Source: Pseudomonadota bacterium (GTDB lineage: Bacteria > Pseudomonadota > Alphaproteobacteria > Kiloniellales > J153). Taken from it: a DNA stretch of 6,024 bases. The notes under the pieces are model-generated. The model ran no database searches, was not told the DNA's origin, and saw only the letters and a list, made by a program, of their open reading frames with translations. The translations under genes were made by a program, and so were the position numbers. This document shows, one piece after another, positions 4,549 to 6,024 of the stretch. The stretch lies in the NCBI GenBank assembly GCA_022572105.1, contig JACZWN010000196.1:1-6024 (forward strand), written 5' to 3'. How positions within the stretch are numbered: the stretch's first letter is position 1; the number at the start of each line of letters is the position of its first letter.

Positions 4549-4609
4549 CTGGCGCCCGCGTCGCTCCTTTGCCGGCGCGGCCTGCCGTTCAGCAAAGTGG
4601 TCCGGTTCC

Positions 4610-5905
4610 ATGGCCGATCCCAAGTTCCTGAAATTCGACACCAGAGCGCTGCACGCCGGACAGCGGCCCGACCCCGTGACCGGCGCCCGGGCGGTGCCCA
4701 TCTATCAGACCACCTCCTACGTGTTCCGCGATACCGACCACGCCGCCGCCCTGTTCAACCTCGAGCGCGCCGGGCACATCTACAGCCGCATCTCGAACCC
4801 CACGGTCGCGGTCCTGGAGGAGCGCGTCGCGGCGCTGGAGCACGGCGTCGGCGCGGTCGCGACCGCCTCGGGCCAGGCGGCGCTGCACCTCGGCATCGCC
4901 ACGCTCATGGGCCAGGGCGCGCACGTGGTCGCCTCGGCCTCGCTCTACGGCGGCAGCATCAACGTCTTCGCCCACACCATGCCGCGCTTCGGCATCGAGA
5001 CCAGCTTCGTCAAGCCGCGCGACCTGGACGGCTTCCGCGCCGCGATCCGGCCCGAGACGCGGCTGGTCTACGCCGAGACGCTCGGCAACCCGGGTCTCGA
5101 GGTGCTCGACATCCCGGCGGTGGCCGAGATCGCCCACGCGGCCGGGCTGCCGCTCATGATCGACAACACCTTCGCCACGCCGTACCTGTGCAACCCGATC
5201 GATCTCGGCGCCGACATCATCGTGCATTCGGCGACCAAGTGGCTGGGCGGGCACGGCCTGGCGATCGGCGGCGTGCTGGTCGACGGCGGCCGCTTCGACT
5301 GGGAGAGGAGCGGCAAGTTCCCGACCCTCACCGAACCCTACGCCGGCTATCACGGCATCGACTTCGCCGAGGAGTTCGGGCCCCAGGCCTTGTCCATGCG
5401 CGCCCGCGCCGAAGGCCTGCGCGACTTCGGCGCGGCCATGAGCCCGCAGAACGCCTTCTACATCCTGCAGGGCGTCGAGACCCTGCCGCTCAGGATGGAG
5501 CGGCACGTCGCCAACACCGCCCGGGTGCTCGAATTCCTCGAGGCCGACGAGGCGGTCGCCTGGGTCATCCATCCGAGCCTACCGAGCCACCAGGACCACG
5601 CGCTGGCCAAGCGCCTGTTGCCCAAGGGCGCCGGCTCGATCGTCAGCTTCGGCCTCAAGGGCGGCCGCCGCGCCGGTGTCCGCTTCATCGAGGCCTGCGT
5701 CCTGGCCTCGCACCTGGCCAATGTCGGCGACGCCAAGACCCTGGTCCTGCATCCGGCGAGCACGACCCATCAGCAGATGACGGCCGAGCAGCTCGCCACG
5801 GCGGGCGTCGGCGAGGACATGGTCCGGCTCTCGGTCGGCATCGAGGACCCGGACGACATCGTCGCCGACCTGCGCCAGGCCCTGCGCGCCTCGCAGCGGG
5901 ATTAG
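4610..5905 (+). CDS. metY: O-acetylhomoserine aminocarboxypropyltransferase (sulfhydrylase), MetY/MetZ group
   Basis: A 431-residue cytosolic PLP enzyme of the Cys/Met metabolism family (fold type I). It is predicted to join O-acetyl- (or O-succinyl-) homoserine with sulfide to give homocysteine in methionine synthesis. Landmarks: VPIYQTTSYVF (29-39); YSRISNPT (58-65), which supplies Tyr/Arg for the cofactor phosphate of the neighbouring subunit; ASGQAAL (86-92), the phosphate-binding loop; YAETLGNP (154-161); DNTFATPYL (185-193, Asp185 against the pyridine nitrogen); HSATKWLGGHG (206-216, Lys210 the Schiff-base lysine); HPASTTHQQM (381-390); and VRLSVGIED (405-413, Arg406 for the substrate carboxylate). 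The length of about 430, with the GKFPTLTEPYAGYHGIDF insert (235-252), fits O-acetylhomoserine sulfhydrylase better than cystathionine gamma-synthase or beta-lyase (380-400). The ATG at 4610 gives the standard N-terminus though its Shine-Dalgarno is weak. An alpha/beta-hydrolase gene follows after 11 nt. The symbol denotes the family; the acyl donor is not determined. Confidence 0.92.
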   Translation: MADPKFLKFDTRALHAGQRPDPVTGARAVPIYQTTSYVFRDTDHAAALFNLERAGHIYSRISNPTVAVLEERVAALEHGVGAVATASGQAALHLGIATLMGQGAHVVASASLYGGSINVFAHTMPRFGIETSFVKPRDLDGFRAAIRPETRLVYAETLGNPGLEVLDIPAVAEIAHAAGLPLMIDNTFATPYLCNPIDLGADIIVHSATKWLGGHGLAIGGVLVDGGRFDWERSGKFPTLTEPYAGYHGIDFAEEFGPQALSMRARAEGLRDFGAAMSPQNAFYILQGVETLPLRMERHVANTARVLEFLEADEAVAWVIHPSLPSHQDHALAKRLLPKGAGSIVSFGLKGGRRAGVRFIEACVLASHLANVGDAKTLVLHPASTTHQQMTAEQLATAGVGEDMVRLSVGIEDPDDIVADLRQALRASQRD

Positions 5906-5916
5906 GGTAAGGGCAA

Positions 5917-6024
5917 ATGCAACAGTTCACCGTCGACGGCAAGGCGGTCTTCGCCGCCACCGGCGGGCGCCCGTTCGATGCCGGGTTGCCGGCCGTGGTG
6001 TTCGTCCACGCCGCCGGCATGGAC
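5917..6024 (+). CDS. Alpha/beta-hydrolase, N-terminal part (runs off the window)
   Basis: Thirty-six codons are visible, starting MQQFTVDGKAVFAATGGRPF. The order is a first beta hairpin (residues 1-13), then LPAVVFVHAAGMD (24-36), the strand and oxyanion-hole turn typical of alpha/beta-hydrolase-fold proteins, where FVHGAGMD is common. The nucleophile elbow and catalytic His lie beyond the window. The ATG is 11 nt after the metY stop with GGGTAAGGG (5905-5913) as a Shine-Dalgarno-like stretch, so the gene is probably co-transcribed with metY. A role tied to homoserine ester or methionine metabolism is possible from context only. Confidence 0.7.
   Translation, partial: MQQFTVDGKAVFAATGGRPFDAGLPAVVFVHAAGMD

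Larger units (their letters stand above)
4246..4609 (+). other. Long structured non-coding region upstream of metY
   Basis: There are 364 bases without a credible gene; overlapping frames lack start sites and coding bias. Contents in order: CCCAAG-CA-CTTGGG (4252-4265); a long-loop inverted repeat (4265-4309); an AT patch with TTGACA (4334-4339) and TATAAAAT (4349-4356) only 9 nt apart; hairpin 4360-4398; hairpin 4407-4436; a 14-bp tandem repeat (4521-4548); and a weak translation start region. Transcription of metY probably begins in the AT patch, giving a leader of about 250 nt. I looked for SAM-I, SAM-II and SAH riboswitch signatures (for example the SAM-II GCTAAA end) and did not find them. 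Confidence 0.5.

Noticed and set aside
4246..4609. SAM-II, SAM-I or SAH riboswitch upstream of metY
   Set aside because: Expected by context, but the conserved cores, such as the SAM-II GCTAAA end, were not found on reading; GGCTATAAAATA near 4347 is only a superficial resemblance.
4597..5910. Plus-strand frame shifted by two relative to metY, 437 codons
   Set aside because: Arg/Pro-rich composition typical of a frameshifted reading. The metY frame has every catalytic landmark.

Overview
The window is a stretch of about 67% GC chromosomal DNA that reads like an alphaproteobacterium, probably Rhodospirillales-like. The reasons are the high GC in third codon positions, the gene families present, and a small-RNA candidate at 4133-4245 that resembles the alphaproteobacterial suhB/MmgR (alpha-r8) family. 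This taxonomic placement is inference; no marker gene is present.

Layout. 1-46 is the tail of an unidentified gene. 108-530 encodes a GFA-fold (glutathione-dependent formaldehyde-activating enzyme-like) zinc protein, followed at once by a REP-like palindrome (535-565). 566-788 is a lower-GC island of unknown origin joined directly to the C-terminal half of a zinc-type alcohol dehydrogenase (789-1235), which is a 5'-truncated gene remnant. A perfect 20-bp palindrome (1338-1357) lies between that remnant and a convergent VOC/glyoxalase-family gene (1363-1815, minus). Behind the VOC promoter region lies a second 5'-truncated remnant, the last 77 or so codons of a D-2-hydroxyacid dehydrogenase (1982-2215). 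The first 2.2 kb therefore looks like a zone of gene decay and rearrangement.

2375-3367 encodes an endonuclease/exonuclease/phosphatase-fold protein with a full catalytic set. It converges with a DUF429 gene (3364-4053, minus), and the two stop codons overlap.

4057-4609 is a 553-bp non-coding region and the richest part of the window. It holds an operator-like palindrome beside the DUF429 start, a CtrA-box-like motif, the small-RNA candidate (two hairpins, an unpaired CCTCCCT segment, and a perfect 10-bp terminator with a T-run), a long-loop inverted repeat, and a structured, possibly cis-regulatory leader with a 14-bp tandem repeat.

4610-5905 encodes an O-acetylhomoserine sulfhydrylase-type PLP enzyme (MetY/MetZ group; direct sulfhydrylation route to homocysteine/methionine). 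An alpha/beta-hydrolase begins 11 nt after its stop and runs off the window, so the two probably form an operon. I found no phage, CRISPR array, intact insertion sequence, tRNA or rRNA. The best candidates for something under-described are the small RNA with its extra 5' hairpin and the leader in front of the methionine-pathway gene.
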